In this document: piece after piece, positions 36,035 to 43,679 of the stretch | Layout: the number at the start of each line of letters is the position of its first letter | How positions within the stretch are numbered: the stretch's first letter is position 1 | Assembly (NCBI RefSeq): GCF_017942085.1 | Contig: NZ_JAGKSP010000012.1 | Location: forward strand, 62,001-126,000 | Length of the DNA: 64,000 bases | Direction: 5' to 3' | Source: Paenibacillus lignilyticus | GTDB taxonomy: Bacteria; Bacillota; Bacilli; Paenibacillales; Paenibacillaceae | Translations under genes and position numbers: made by a program | The notes under the pieces: generated by a model | The model's database searches: none | Told to the model about the DNA's origin: nothing | The model's input: only the letters and a program-made list of their open reading frames with translations

Positions 36035-37114
36035 TTACTTCTTCAATGCTGCGATGATCAGATCGCCCATTTCAACTGTGCCGATTGCTTTGCTCTTATC
36101 GACAGCGATGTCACCTGTACGGTGGCCAGCGTCCAGCACGGATTTCACTGCATCTTCGATGCACTGTGCTGCTTCTGCGTAGCCGAACGTCAAACGGTAC
36201 ATCAGTGCAACCGATAGGATCGTTGCGATCGGGTTCGAGATGCCTTGACCGGCAATGTCAGGCGCGGAGCCGTGTACCGGCTCGTACAAGCCGAAGCTGC
36301 CTTCGCCAAGCGAAGCGGAGGAAAGCATACCGATGGAGCCGGTCAGCATCGCTGCCTCGTCACTGATGATATCGCCGAACATGTTCTCCGTTACGATAAC
36401 GTCGAAGCTCGCAGGACGGCGAAGCAATTGCATGGCGCAGTTGTCGACCAGTACGTGCTCAAGCTCAACATCCGGGTACTCCGGAGCGATCCGGTTTACT
36501 ACTTCGCGCCATAGACGGGAAGTTTCAAGTACGTTTGCTTTATCAACCGACGCCAATTTCTTGCGGCGAGTCTGTGCAATTTCGAAGCCTTGGCGAGCAA
36601 TACGCTCAACCTCTTGAACGTTGTACACGCAAGTATCTACCGCTTCTTCACCGTTAGCACCTTCGCGGCGGAATTTCTCACCGAAGTAGATGCCGCCTGT
36701 CAGCTCACGCACAACGATCAGGTCAGTACCTTCAAGCACCTCCGGCTTCAGCGTGGAAGCTTCCATCAAGCAGTCAAATACGTTAGCTGGGCGAATGTTG
36801 GAGAAGAGGCCCAATGCTTTACGAATACCGAGCAAGCCGGTTTCCGGGCGAAGCTCTTTCGGGTTGTTATCCCATTTCGGTCCGCCAACCGCACCAAGCA
36901 GAACGGCATCGGCATTTTTACAAATGTCGAGCGTTTCTTGCGGAAGCGGAGTTCCTTTCTCGTCGATCGCGATACCGCCGAACAAGCCATGCTCAAACTC
37001 GAATTGGAAGCCGAACAGCTCCTCTGTTTTCTTCATTACTTTAATCGCTTCGCCAACAACCTCCGGTCCAATTCCGTCACCGGCGATAACTGCAATCTTT
37101 TTCACGTCTGCCAT
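36035..37114 (-). CDS. leuB: 3-isopropylmalate dehydrogenase
   Basis: 359 residues. NAD-dependent oxidative decarboxylation of 3-isopropylmalate in leucine synthesis. N-terminal GDGIGPEVV, substrate-binding RELTGGIYFGE near 138-148, and the metal-binding region IISDEAAMLTGSIGMLSSAS near 250-270. AAGGAGAG precedes the ATG. It is separated from leuA by repeats and a two-component system; leuC and leuD are not in the window. Confidence 0.96.
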   Translation of the reverse strand: MADVKKIAVIAGDGIGPEVVGEAIKVMKKTEELFGFQFEFEHGLFGGIAIDEKGTPLPQETLDICKNADAVLLGAVGGPKWDNNPKELRPETGLLGIRKALGLFSNIRPANVFDCLMEASTLKPEVLEGTDLIVVRELTGGIYFGEKFRREGANGEEAVDTCVYNVQEVERIARQGFEIAQTRRKKLASVDKANVLETSRLWREVVNRIAPEYPDVELEHVLVDNCAMQLLRRPASFDVIVTENMFGDIISDEAAMLTGSIGMLSSASLGEGSFGLYEPVHGSAPDIAGQGISNPIATILSVALMYRLTFGYAEAAQCIEDAVKSVLDAGHRTGDIAVDKSKAIGTVEMGDLIIAALKK

Positions 37115-37331
37115 GTCTGATTGACTCTCCTTTTATTCGGGACTTGAGAAGCAGCAGCTGTCGCCATCGTTCGTGCAGCGCAGTAAGCTTCCTCTATAGC
37201 CGTCCTATGATTATGATTCTCAGTCTACTCCTAGTTGTACCACAAGTAGCGGACATTGACAAAGATATGAAAGCTATGACTTTTATAGGCTGAGCGAATA
37301 AGTCTCGAGAGATGGACTCGCAATAGCCAAT

Positions 37332-37500
37332 CAGCTTAGCCGAATGCCGCATGTCCAATCCCGACTGTTCGCGCAAACCATTCAGCTTAGCCCAATGCCG
37401 CATGTCCAATCCCGACTGTTCGCGCAAGCCATTCAGCTTAGCCCAATGCCGCATGTCCAATCCCGACTGTTCGCGCAAACCACTCGGCTTAGCCCAATGC
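37332..37500. repeat. Tandem repeat block, 51-bp unit, 3.3 copies
   Basis: CAGCTTAG starts at 37332, 37383 and 37434, with a variant (CGGCTTAG) at 37485: a period of exactly 51. The unit includes AATGCCGCATGTCCAATC and TGTTCGCGCAAACCATT. It opens a 17-residue repeat frame on both strands, which I treat as accidental because the sister block has period 50. Confidence 0.85.
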
Positions 37501-37519
37501 TGCGACGTTGCAGCTCGAG

Positions 37520-37550
37520 AATTCTAACGAATCACAGAGGTCTTATTTGT
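37520..37550 (-). repeat. Dispersed AATAAGACCT..GATTCGTTAG element, copy 1
   Basis: ATTCTAACGAATCACAGAGG followed by TCTTATTTGTGAGAATA. An identical copy lies at 37917-37950. Confidence 0.75.
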
Positions 37551-37570
37551 GAGAATATAGCCCCTCAAAA

Positions 37571-37600
37571 ATTCTAACGAATCACAGAAGTCTTATTTGG
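37571..37600 (-). repeat. Dispersed element, copy 2
   Basis: ATTCTAACGAATCACAGAAG followed by TCTTATTTG. It differs from copy 1 by one base over the core. Confidence 0.75.
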
Positions 37601-37634
37601 CCCAAAAAGGCCGTTTGACGCGCTGATTTGACTG

Positions 37635-37659
37635 AATAAGACCTGTACGATTCGTTAGC
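37635..37659 (+). repeat. Dispersed element, copy 3 (inverted)
   Basis: AATAAGACCTGTACGATTCG followed by TTAG; opposite direction to copies 1 and 2. Confidence 0.7.
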
Positions 37660-37684
37660 CTTTATTTTTGATCAAAATGCGGCA

Positions 37685-37710
37685 CATAAGACCTCCTGGA
37701 TTCGTTAGAG
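37685..37710 (+). repeat. Dispersed element, copy 4 (inverted)
   Basis: ATAAGACCTCCTGGATTCGT followed by TAGAG; same direction as copy 3. Confidence 0.7.
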
Positions 37711-37721
37711 TACCGGACAGC

Positions 37722-37900
37722 CAATTCCAACGAGCCGAATGCCGCATGACCAATCACGATTGTTCGCGCAAACCATTCAGCTTAGCTGAATGCCGCATGT
37801 CCAATCCGATTGTTCGCGCAAACCATTCAGCTTAGCTGAATGCCGCATGTCCAATCCGATTGTTCGCGCAAACCACTCGGCTTAGCAGAATGCTGCGACA
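37722..37900. repeat. Tandem repeat block, 50-bp unit, about 3 copies
   Basis: CAGCTTAG at 37778 and 37828 and CGGCTTAG at 37878 give a period of 50. The unit is the 51-bp unit of the neighbouring block with one base lost and CCGACTG changed to CGATTG. Confidence 0.85.
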
Positions 37901-37916
37901 AAGTTGCTGCTCGAGA

Positions 37917-37950
37917 ATTCTAACGAATCACAGAGGTCTTATTTGTGAGA
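37917..37950 (-). repeat. Dispersed element, copy 5
   Basis: ATTCTAACGAATCACAGAGG followed by TCTTATTTGTGAGAATAA; identical to copy 1 over more than 30 bases. Confidence 0.75.
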
Positions 37951-37965
37951 ATAATCAGCTTCAGC

Positions 37966-38625
37966 TCAAAATAAATCATTATCCTTCGCTCGCTGTGCCG
38001 CTTCTTTGCTGCTCTTGCCGCCGAGCTTGCGCAGGATATTATTCACATGGTTCTTGACCGTGCGCAGCGAGAGGAAGGATTTCTCCGCGATTTGCGTCTG
38101 GCTGTAGCCTTCGTGAATCATCGACAGCAGCTGTACCTCCGATGGCGTCAGCATCCGCTTGAATTTATCCGTTTCGTACTCCCGCTCGAGCTTCTTGAGC
38201 CGCCTGAACTCTTCGAGCATCAGCCTCGCCGCAGAGCCGTCGATCGCCGATCGATCCTCGGCCGCTTTGCGTACCGCGCTTGGAATCGAAGTAAAGTCCG
38301 ATTTCACCAAGTAGTTGACGGCCCCTGCACGGAACGCTTCCACGACAAAAGCGCGATCCTCCATCGAAGTGAGCATAATAACGCGCGCATTCGACGCAAC
38401 AGACAGCTCCGCTGCAAGCCGTAAGCCCTCCGGACTGTCTGCCAGCATGATATCAAGCAGAATGACATCCGGATTCCGCTCAGCTACAATCGTGAGCGCC
38501 GCATCGGCATGATCCGCCTCGCCGACGACTTCCATATCAGGCTCGCCGTTCAAGTAAGCGATTAATCCTCTGCGCCAGTCCGGATCGTCCTCGACCAGCA
38601 CGATCGAAATTGCTCTCTCGCTCAT
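37966..38625 (-). CDS. NarL/LuxR-type response regulator
   Basis: 219 residues. Receiver domain with the acidic residues EDD near 12-14, phospho-acceptor Asp58 (DVILLDIML) and Lys in YLVKSDF near 108. A C-terminal LuxR-type HTH (LTPSEVQLLSMIHEGYSQTQIAEKS..) follows a coiled linker. The start overlaps the kinase stop by 4 bases. It is encoded with the adjacent seven-helix kinase. Confidence 0.92.
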   Translation of the reverse strand: MSERAISIVLVEDDPDWRRGLIAYLNGEPDMEVVGEADHADAALTIVAERNPDVILLDIMLADSPEGLRLAAELSVASNARVIMLTSMEDRAFVVEAFRAGAVNYLVKSDFTSIPSAVRKAAEDRSAIDGSAARLMLEEFRRLKKLEREYETDKFKRMLTPSEVQLLSMIHEGYSQTQIAEKSFLSLRTVKNHVNNILRKLGGKSSKEAAQRAKDNDLF

Positions 38626-39986
38626 CTCTCTGCTCCTTTCCCCCGCTTGACCGCTTTAAAATGAAACCGCACCACCGTGCCTACTCCCACCTCGCTGCTA
38701 ATGCGCAGCTCCCCGCCTTGGCGGCTCATCAGCTGGGCACAGTACGCCAGCCCCAGCCCGAAATTCATCGATTTGCCGCTCTTGGTCGTGAAGAACGGCT
38801 CAATGACTTTCCTCAGATGGGAGCGCTCAATGCCAGCGCCTGTATCGCTGATCTCAATCGTGCTGCCGCGTTTGCCGCCGATTACGGTGACGGTTAATTC
38901 TCCGCCGCCGGGCATCGCATCAATTGCATTTTGCAGTACATTATGTATCGCTTCCGACGTTTGCTCCGCATCGGCAATCGCCGTTGCCTGATCGTCGGAG
39001 TGCAAGGCTACGGCAATGTTTCGGCTGCTTGCCTGCTGCTCTAGCATTGCCAGCTGACTGCGTACCAGCTCCGTCAGGCGAACCTCCTGCGGCTGCAGTC
39101 GCAGCTCCTGCGTCCGTTCATGTACGCTGCGAATCATGGCTTCAATATGCCCGGCCGCTGTGCTGATCACGCTCAGATCGCTGCGCAATTCCTCATTTGC
39201 TCCGGCCTCGCGGTTCATTTTATCGGTAAACAGTTTGATTTTCCCGATATCGTTCTTGATCGCATGGTTCAGCATTGCTGTACCGCTCGTAATCGCCCGC
39301 AGCGAATAATCCAATTGCCTGCGCTCAATGAGCAGCTGAACACCAAGGAACCCGAAATTAAACAGAGCAAAGATGAAGATGACGAAAGCAATACTGATCG
39401 GCCATACGTTATACCGCCAGAGTCCATATAGGCCGAACAATGGCATAATGAAATTCATCGTCAGCGCGATAAGCACAGCGGGAATCACCGCTAACAGCAG
39501 CACGGAATGTGCCCGCCGTTCCGCCGGGTGCACATGCGACTTCGTCAGCACCAGTATCGCTCCGATCACAAAATACGGGATCGCCCATATGGCGAGTATA
39601 TTGTAATGCACGGGATACGACTCCGCTATTGGCAGCGCGAGCATCCCGAGCGGCAGGATAGCCGCTGCTGCCGGCAATCTGCGAGAAAGCACCGCCGGTA
39701 CTCGTTCCGAATTATAGGCTGCCCCAAAGCACAGAAATCCGAAAGGCAATCCGTAGTAGCTTGTCCAAGAGCACGTGCGCTGGATGATCCGCAGCACATG
39801 CTCGCCCGATGCATCGATATCTTGATTGGCCAGCATGGTGGTAATCCAGCCTTCCAGCACGGATGCCAGCGCTCCCATTCCACCGCAGAAGGCAACTAGG
39901 CTCAGCCAGCGGCCGGCAGCATTCCTCCGATTCGCCGACACAAGCAGCACTGAAGTAATCCATAGCACAATCCACACGAACAGCAT
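38622..39986 (-). CDS. Multi-pass sensor histidine kinase
   Basis: 454 residues. About seven hydrophobic segments fill residues 1-215, resembling a 7TM-type sensor with little extracellular sequence. The DHp helix has LNHAIKNDIGKIKLF (His near 243), unlike the HPH of NarX-type kinases. The HATPase domain has NAIDAMPGGGE near 370, DTGAGI and the MNFGLGLAY box. Ligand unknown. It lies between leuA and the response regulator, reading the same way as the leu genes, 297 bp upstream of the 40.1-kb repeat. Confidence 0.88.
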   Translation of the reverse strand: MLFVWIVLWITSVLLVSANRRNAAGRWLSLVAFCGGMGALASVLEGWITTMLANQDIDASGEHVLRIIQRTCSWTSYYGLPFGFLCFGAAYNSERVPAVLSRRLPAAAAILPLGMLALPIAESYPVHYNILAIWAIPYFVIGAILVLTKSHVHPAERRAHSVLLLAVIPAVLIALTMNFIMPLFGLYGLWRYNVWPISIAFVIFIFALFNFGFLGVQLLIERRQLDYSLRAITSGTAMLNHAIKNDIGKIKLFTDKMNREAGANEELRSDLSVISTAAGHIEAMIRSVHERTQELRLQPQEVRLTELVRSQLAMLEQQASSRNIAVALHSDDQATAIADAEQTSEAIHNVLQNAIDAMPGGGELTVTVIGGKRGSTIEISDTGAGIERSHLRKVIEPFFTTKSGKSMNFGLGLAYCAQLMSRQGGELRISSEVGVGTVVRFHFKAVKRGKGAER

Positions 39987-40089
39987 CGATTAACGTTCCC
40001 CCAATCGGCACAGCGCGCTCGCATCTCAGGCTTCGGACCTGAGGCGACGACGAATGTCGATTTTTCTATATTATATCATGGCTGCAGCT

Positions 40090-40197
40090 GATTGGTTTGC
40101 GTATCCCATCGGATACGCAGCATTCAGCTAATCGGATTGGTTTGCGTATCCCATCGGATACGCAGATTCAGCTAATCGGATTGGTTTGCCTATCCAA
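40090..40197. repeat. Tandem repeats of 44-45 bp with a hairpin core
   Basis: Units at 40090-40134 and 40135-40178 plus a partial third. Each reads GATTGGTTTG, then the palindrome CGTATCC-CATC-GGATACG, then GCAGCATTCAGC or GCAGATTCAGC. Flanks match the repeats at 52.8 kb (reverse strand) and 37.3-37.9 kb. Confidence 0.8.
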
Positions 40198-40223
40198 TCG
40201 AGGCTTATTAACCCCACTAACCA

Positions 40224-40266
40224 CAAAAAAAACGCCCTGACAGCCGATAATCAGCCGCCAGAGCGT
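40224..40266 (-). terminator. Terminator after leuA
   Basis: ACGCTCTG pairs with CAGGGCGT (one G-U pair), an inner GGCTGAT/ATCGGCT helix is present and eight T residues follow on the minus strand. Confidence 0.88.
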
Positions 40267-40283
40267 CGGTCACTTCCATAAAA

Positions 40284-41828
40284 CTAAATCAAGCTCATTT
40301 TGTCGCGTCTGCCCGGGGACTTCCGCTTCTCCACGAGTCGGTTCAATGCGTCGATGTAAGCACGCGCGCTCGCTTCCAAAATATCCGTGCTAAGGCCGCG
40401 GCCTTGCGCGGATACTTCATCTTGCTTAAGCACGACATGCACTTCGCCAAGCGCATCTTTACCATGCGAAACGGATTTGATGGAATAGTCCTCCAGCTCC
40501 ACCGTTTCTGCCGTCAGCGCATCGATTGCGTTGTAAATGGCATCAACAGAACCGTTGCCTTCTGCAGATTGCTCCTTCACTTCGCCTTCAGCAGTACGAA
40601 CACGGATCGTAGCATTAGGTACGGATTTGTTGCTATAGCTCACTTCGATCGTCTCAAGCGAATACACCTCAGGCGTATCGGTGAGCTTCTCTTCCAGCAT
40701 TGCGCGAATATCTTCGTCCATGACGTTCTTCTTCTTGTCCGCCAGGTCTTTGAATTTCGCGAAAGCCGTGTTTACTGCTTCGTCATCAAGCTCATAGCCG
40801 AGGTCAATCAGCTTCTCACGGAACGCAGCGCGTCCGGAATGCTTGCCAAGCACGAGCTTGGAATCACGCAGGCCGATCGACTCCGGAGAGATGATTTCGT
40901 ATGTCGTTTTCTCTTTCAGCATGCCGTCCTGATGGATGCCGGACTCATGCGCAAACGCATTCGCGCCTACGATGGCCTTATTGCCAGGGACAACCATACC
41001 CGTCAGCTTGCTTACTAGACGGCTTGTTTTCGCAATTTCCTTCAGGTTGAGCGACGTTGTCGCACCGAAGTAATCCGCACGCGTAGCAAGCGCCATTGCA
41101 ACCTCTTCGAGTGCCGTATTACCGGCGCGTTCGCCGATTCCGTTGATCGTACCCTCGATTTGATCCGCACCGTTTAGAATCGCTGCCAGTGCGTTAGCTG
41201 TCGCCATGCCAAGATCGTCATGGCAGTGTGCGCTGAGCTGAATTTTCTCAATGCCAGGCACCTGTTCCTTGAGCGTCTTGAAGATATGTCCGTACTCGGA
41301 CGGATTCATATAGCCAACCGTATCCGGAATATTAACAACCGTTGCGCCTGCGCGAATCGCCATGTCCGTTACTTGACACAAGAAATCAAGCTCCGTACGG
41401 CCCGCATCCTCAGGCGAAAATTCGATTTTGCTAAAATATTGCTTCGCATAACGGATCGCACGCTCCGCTGCCTCCAGCACTTGATCCTTCTCCATACGCA
41501 GCTTGTGCTTACGATGAATTGGGCTGGTCGCAAGGAACAGATGAATACAAGGGTCTTGAGCGCCTTTCAGCGCTTCAACTACCGCATCAATGTCCTGCTC
41601 GCGGGAACGCGACAGGCCGATGACAGAGGCATTCTTGACGGCACGCGCAACGGCATTAACCGCTGCCAGATCGCCCGGGGACGCAGCCGGGAAGCCGGCT
41701 TCGATCCGATCGACGCCAAGCTTCTCCAGTTGGTACGCAATCTCAACCTTTTCCTTCGTGTTGAGGTTAACGCCCGGAGATTGCTCGCCGTCACGAAGCG
41801 TCGTATCGAAAATATAGATTTTACGCAT
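40284..41828 (-). CDS. leuA: 2-isopropylmalate synthase
   Basis: 514 residues. Condenses acetyl-CoA and 2-oxoisovalerate, the first step of leucine synthesis. Catalytic DTTLRDGEQSPG near 9-20, metal-binding HCHDD near 202, GNTALEEVAMAL near 236. The C-terminal LeuA dimer/regulatory domain (residues about 390-500) for leucine feedback is present. GAGGTG lies before the ATG. It follows ilvC on the same strand. Confidence 0.96.
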   Translation of the reverse strand: MRKIYIFDTTLRDGEQSPGVNLNTKEKVEIAYQLEKLGVDRIEAGFPAASPGDLAAVNAVARAVKNASVIGLSRSREQDIDAVVEALKGAQDPCIHLFLATSPIHRKHKLRMEKDQVLEAAERAIRYAKQYFSKIEFSPEDAGRTELDFLCQVTDMAIRAGATVVNIPDTVGYMNPSEYGHIFKTLKEQVPGIEKIQLSAHCHDDLGMATANALAAILNGADQIEGTINGIGERAGNTALEEVAMALATRADYFGATTSLNLKEIAKTSRLVSKLTGMVVPGNKAIVGANAFAHESGIHQDGMLKEKTTYEIISPESIGLRDSKLVLGKHSGRAAFREKLIDLGYELDDEAVNTAFAKFKDLADKKKNVMDEDIRAMLEEKLTDTPEVYSLETIEVSYSNKSVPNATIRVRTAEGEVKEQSAEGNGSVDAIYNAIDALTAETVELEDYSIKSVSHGKDALGEVHVVLKQDEVSAQGRGLSTDILEASARAYIDALNRLVEKRKSPGRRDKMSLI

Positions 41829-41866
41829 TAGCTACACCTCGGACTCAAGAATAATCCCGGATAGCG

Positions 41867-41908
41867 AAACGGCCCTGACGCCTCCAGATCGGAGACGCAG
41901 GGACCGGT
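41867..41908 (-). repeat. Intercistronic hairpin between ilvC and leuA, first
   Basis: CCCTG.CG..TCC pairs with GGA..CGT.CAGGG around a short loop; no T run follows. Possible mRNA processing or stability element. Confidence 0.45.
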
Positions 41909-41957
41909 CACTTTATCCGGGTATGCATATTTATACATTCAACCACAGAATGCCGCC

Positions 41958-41980
41958 TTCCAAACCAGTTGGAAGGCGAG
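41958..41980 (-). repeat. Intercistronic hairpin between ilvC and leuA, second
   Basis: GCCTTCCAA/TTGGAAGGC perfect 9-bp stem with a 5-base loop and no T run. Confidence 0.6.
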
Positions 41981-42016
41981 CCAATCTGCATAACCGGTTA
42001 CGCGGATAATGCCTTA

Positions 42017-43009
42017 TTATTTCTTGATCCAGTGCATCAATTCACGAAGTTGACCGCCAACCACTTCGATTGGGTGTTGTGCTTCGTTACGGCGAGTTGC
42101 CGTCATGAATGCATTGTTGGATTGGTTTTCCAAGATGAAGTCGCGAGCGAATTTACCTTGTTGGATATCTGTAAGAACAGCTTTCATAGCTTTCTTCGTC
42201 TCGTCAGTTACAATGCGAGGACCTGTTACATAGTCGCCGTATTCAGCTGTGTTGGAGATGGAATCACGCATAGTGGAAAGGCCGCCTTCATACATCAGGT
42301 CAACGATAAGCTTCAGCTCATGCAGACACTCGAAGTATGCCATTTCAGGTGCATAACCTGCTTCAACAAGCGTTTCGAAGCCTGCTTTAACAAGTGCAGT
42401 TGCGCCGCCGCAAAGTACGGCTTGCTCGCCGAACAGATCCGTTTCTGTTTCTTCGCGGAACGAAGTTTCGATAACGCCTGCGCGTGTACAGCCGATACCT
42501 TTTGCGTATGCAAGACCGATTGCTTTTGCGTTGCCGGTAGCATCTTGCTCGATTGCGATAAGACCAGGTACGCCAAAGCCTTCAACATAAGTACGACGAA
42601 CCATGTGGCCCGGGGACTTAGGAGCAACTAGCAATACATCTGTGTCTTTACGAGGTTTGATTTGGCCAAAGTGAACGTTGAAACCGTGGGAGAACATCAA
42701 AGCTGCGCCTTGTTTCAGGTTCGGCTCGATTTCTTCTTTGTAAACGCGAGCTTGCGTTTCGTCAGGCATCAAGATTTGAACAACATCAGCAAGTTTTACA
42801 GCTTCGCCAACGGACAATACTTCAAAGCCGTCGTTTTTAGCTTTCTCAGCAGATTTACCGGCGCGAAGGCCGATAATTACTTTCAGACCGCTGTCGCGAA
42901 GGTTTTGTGCTTGAGCATGACCTTGGGAACCATAACCGATAACTGCGATTGTTTTGCCTTGCAGAACGCTTTGGTCTGCATCTTTCTCATAGTACAATGT
43001 AACTGCCAT
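42017..43009 (-). CDS. ilvC: Ketol-acid reductoisomerase (class I)
   Basis: 330 residues, the short class I form. NADP-dependent isomeroreduction of acetohydroxy acids in valine/isoleucine/leucine synthesis. Rossmann motif GYGSQGHAQAQNLRDSG near 25-41; metal-binding Asp/Glu region near 190 (EETETDLFGEQAVLCGG); C-terminal helical knot domain present. GGAGGCAAC precedes the ATG. Confidence 0.97.
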   Translation of the reverse strand: MAVTLYYEKDADQSVLQGKTIAVIGYGSQGHAQAQNLRDSGLKVIIGLRAGKSAEKAKNDGFEVLSVGEAVKLADVVQILMPDETQARVYKEEIEPNLKQGAALMFSHGFNVHFGQIKPRKDTDVLLVAPKSPGHMVRRTYVEGFGVPGLIAIEQDATGNAKAIGLAYAKGIGCTRAGVIETSFREETETDLFGEQAVLCGGATALVKAGFETLVEAGYAPEMAYFECLHELKLIVDLMYEGGLSTMRDSISNTAEYGDYVTGPRIVTDETKKAMKAVLTDIQQGKFARDFILENQSNNAFMTATRRNEAQHPIEVVGGQLRELMHWIKK

Positions 43010-43037
43010 GTGAATGTTGCCTCCTTTAATTTAACCC

Positions 43038-43130
43038 TTTTGAGCGGGTGTTACAGAAGGGACTTGATCCGAGACTAACCGATTCCAGGCAACGCCGCTG
43101 CGGTTCCCTTACTCTAACCCCCGCTCAAAA
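43038..43130 (-). repeat. Long inverted repeat between ilvN and ilvC
   Basis: TTTTGAGCGGG.TGTTACAG, then AAGGGA (43038-43062) pairs with TCCCTTACTCTAACCCCCGC, then TCAAAA (43105-43130), about 22 of 26 positions. The enclosed ~40 bases contain a further GCCGC..GCGG helix. No T run follows. Confidence 0.7.
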
Positions 43131-43190
43131 GCGGTGTCGACCTTATGATTTGGTCTAAAGATGTACTTGCATTAGGTACCTATGATCTAG

Positions 43191-43679
43191 TTATCTAGCG
43201 TTTCCGCGGACCATTGCCGTTACGCCCGTACGAGACAGCTCGCGAATGCCATAAGGCTTAAGCAGCTCGATCATCGCATCGATTTTCTCCGTATCGCCTA
43301 CTACCTGCACCATCAGCGACGTTGTGCCGATATCGACAACGGCGGCGCGGAAGGTTTCTACTACGCCGAGAATTTCAGGACGGGACGTTGGTTCCGCACT
43401 TACTTTAATTAGCGCAAGCTCGCGGCCAACCATCGGATTGGCGCTCAAGTCCACGACTTTAATAACGTCGATGAGCTTGTACAGCTGCTTGATGACTTGC
43501 TCAAGCATCTTGTCATCGCCTGTAGTGACGATGACCATGCGGGACAAGCCGGCTTCCTCGCTCGTCCCTACCGTGATGCTTTCAATATTGAAGCCGCGGC
43601 GTCCAAACAAACCGGAAACGCGCTGAAGGACGCCTGGCTGATCGTTTACGAGAACTGCTACCGTATGTCTCTTCATCAT
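43191..43679 (-). CDS. ilvN: Acetolactate synthase small (regulatory) subunit
   Basis: 162 residues. N-terminal ACT domain (VLVNDQPGVLQRVSGLFGRRGFNIESI) that binds valine for feedback control, and the ALS_ss C-terminal domain. The start overlaps the ilvB stop by 4 bases (ATGA). Confidence 0.96.
   Translation of the reverse strand: MMKRHTVAVLVNDQPGVLQRVSGLFGRRGFNIESITVGTSEEAGLSRMVIVTTGDDKMLEQVIKQLYKLIDVIKVVDLSANPMVGRELALIKVSAEPTSRPEILGVVETFRAAVVDIGTTSLMVQVVGDTEKIDAMIELLKPYGIRELSRTGVTAMVRGNAR

Larger units (their letters stand above)
37115..37965. other. 851-bp intergenic repeat field
   Basis: No gene is supported. Two blocks of 50/51-bp tandem units (37332-37500, 37722-37900) each end in the same segment (CTCGGCTTAGC..AATGCTGCGAC..GCTCGAGAATTC) and a dispersed element. 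Between the blocks lie further copies of the element in the opposite direction. The second block ends 10-20 bp before the stop of the response regulator gene at 37966. Confidence 0.8.

Noticed and set aside
37194..37478. Minus-strand frame with three 17-residue repeats (REQSGLDMRHWAKLNGL type)
   Set aside because: It exists only because the tandem unit is 51 bp. The sister block has 50-bp units and no such frame, and there is no ribosome binding site.
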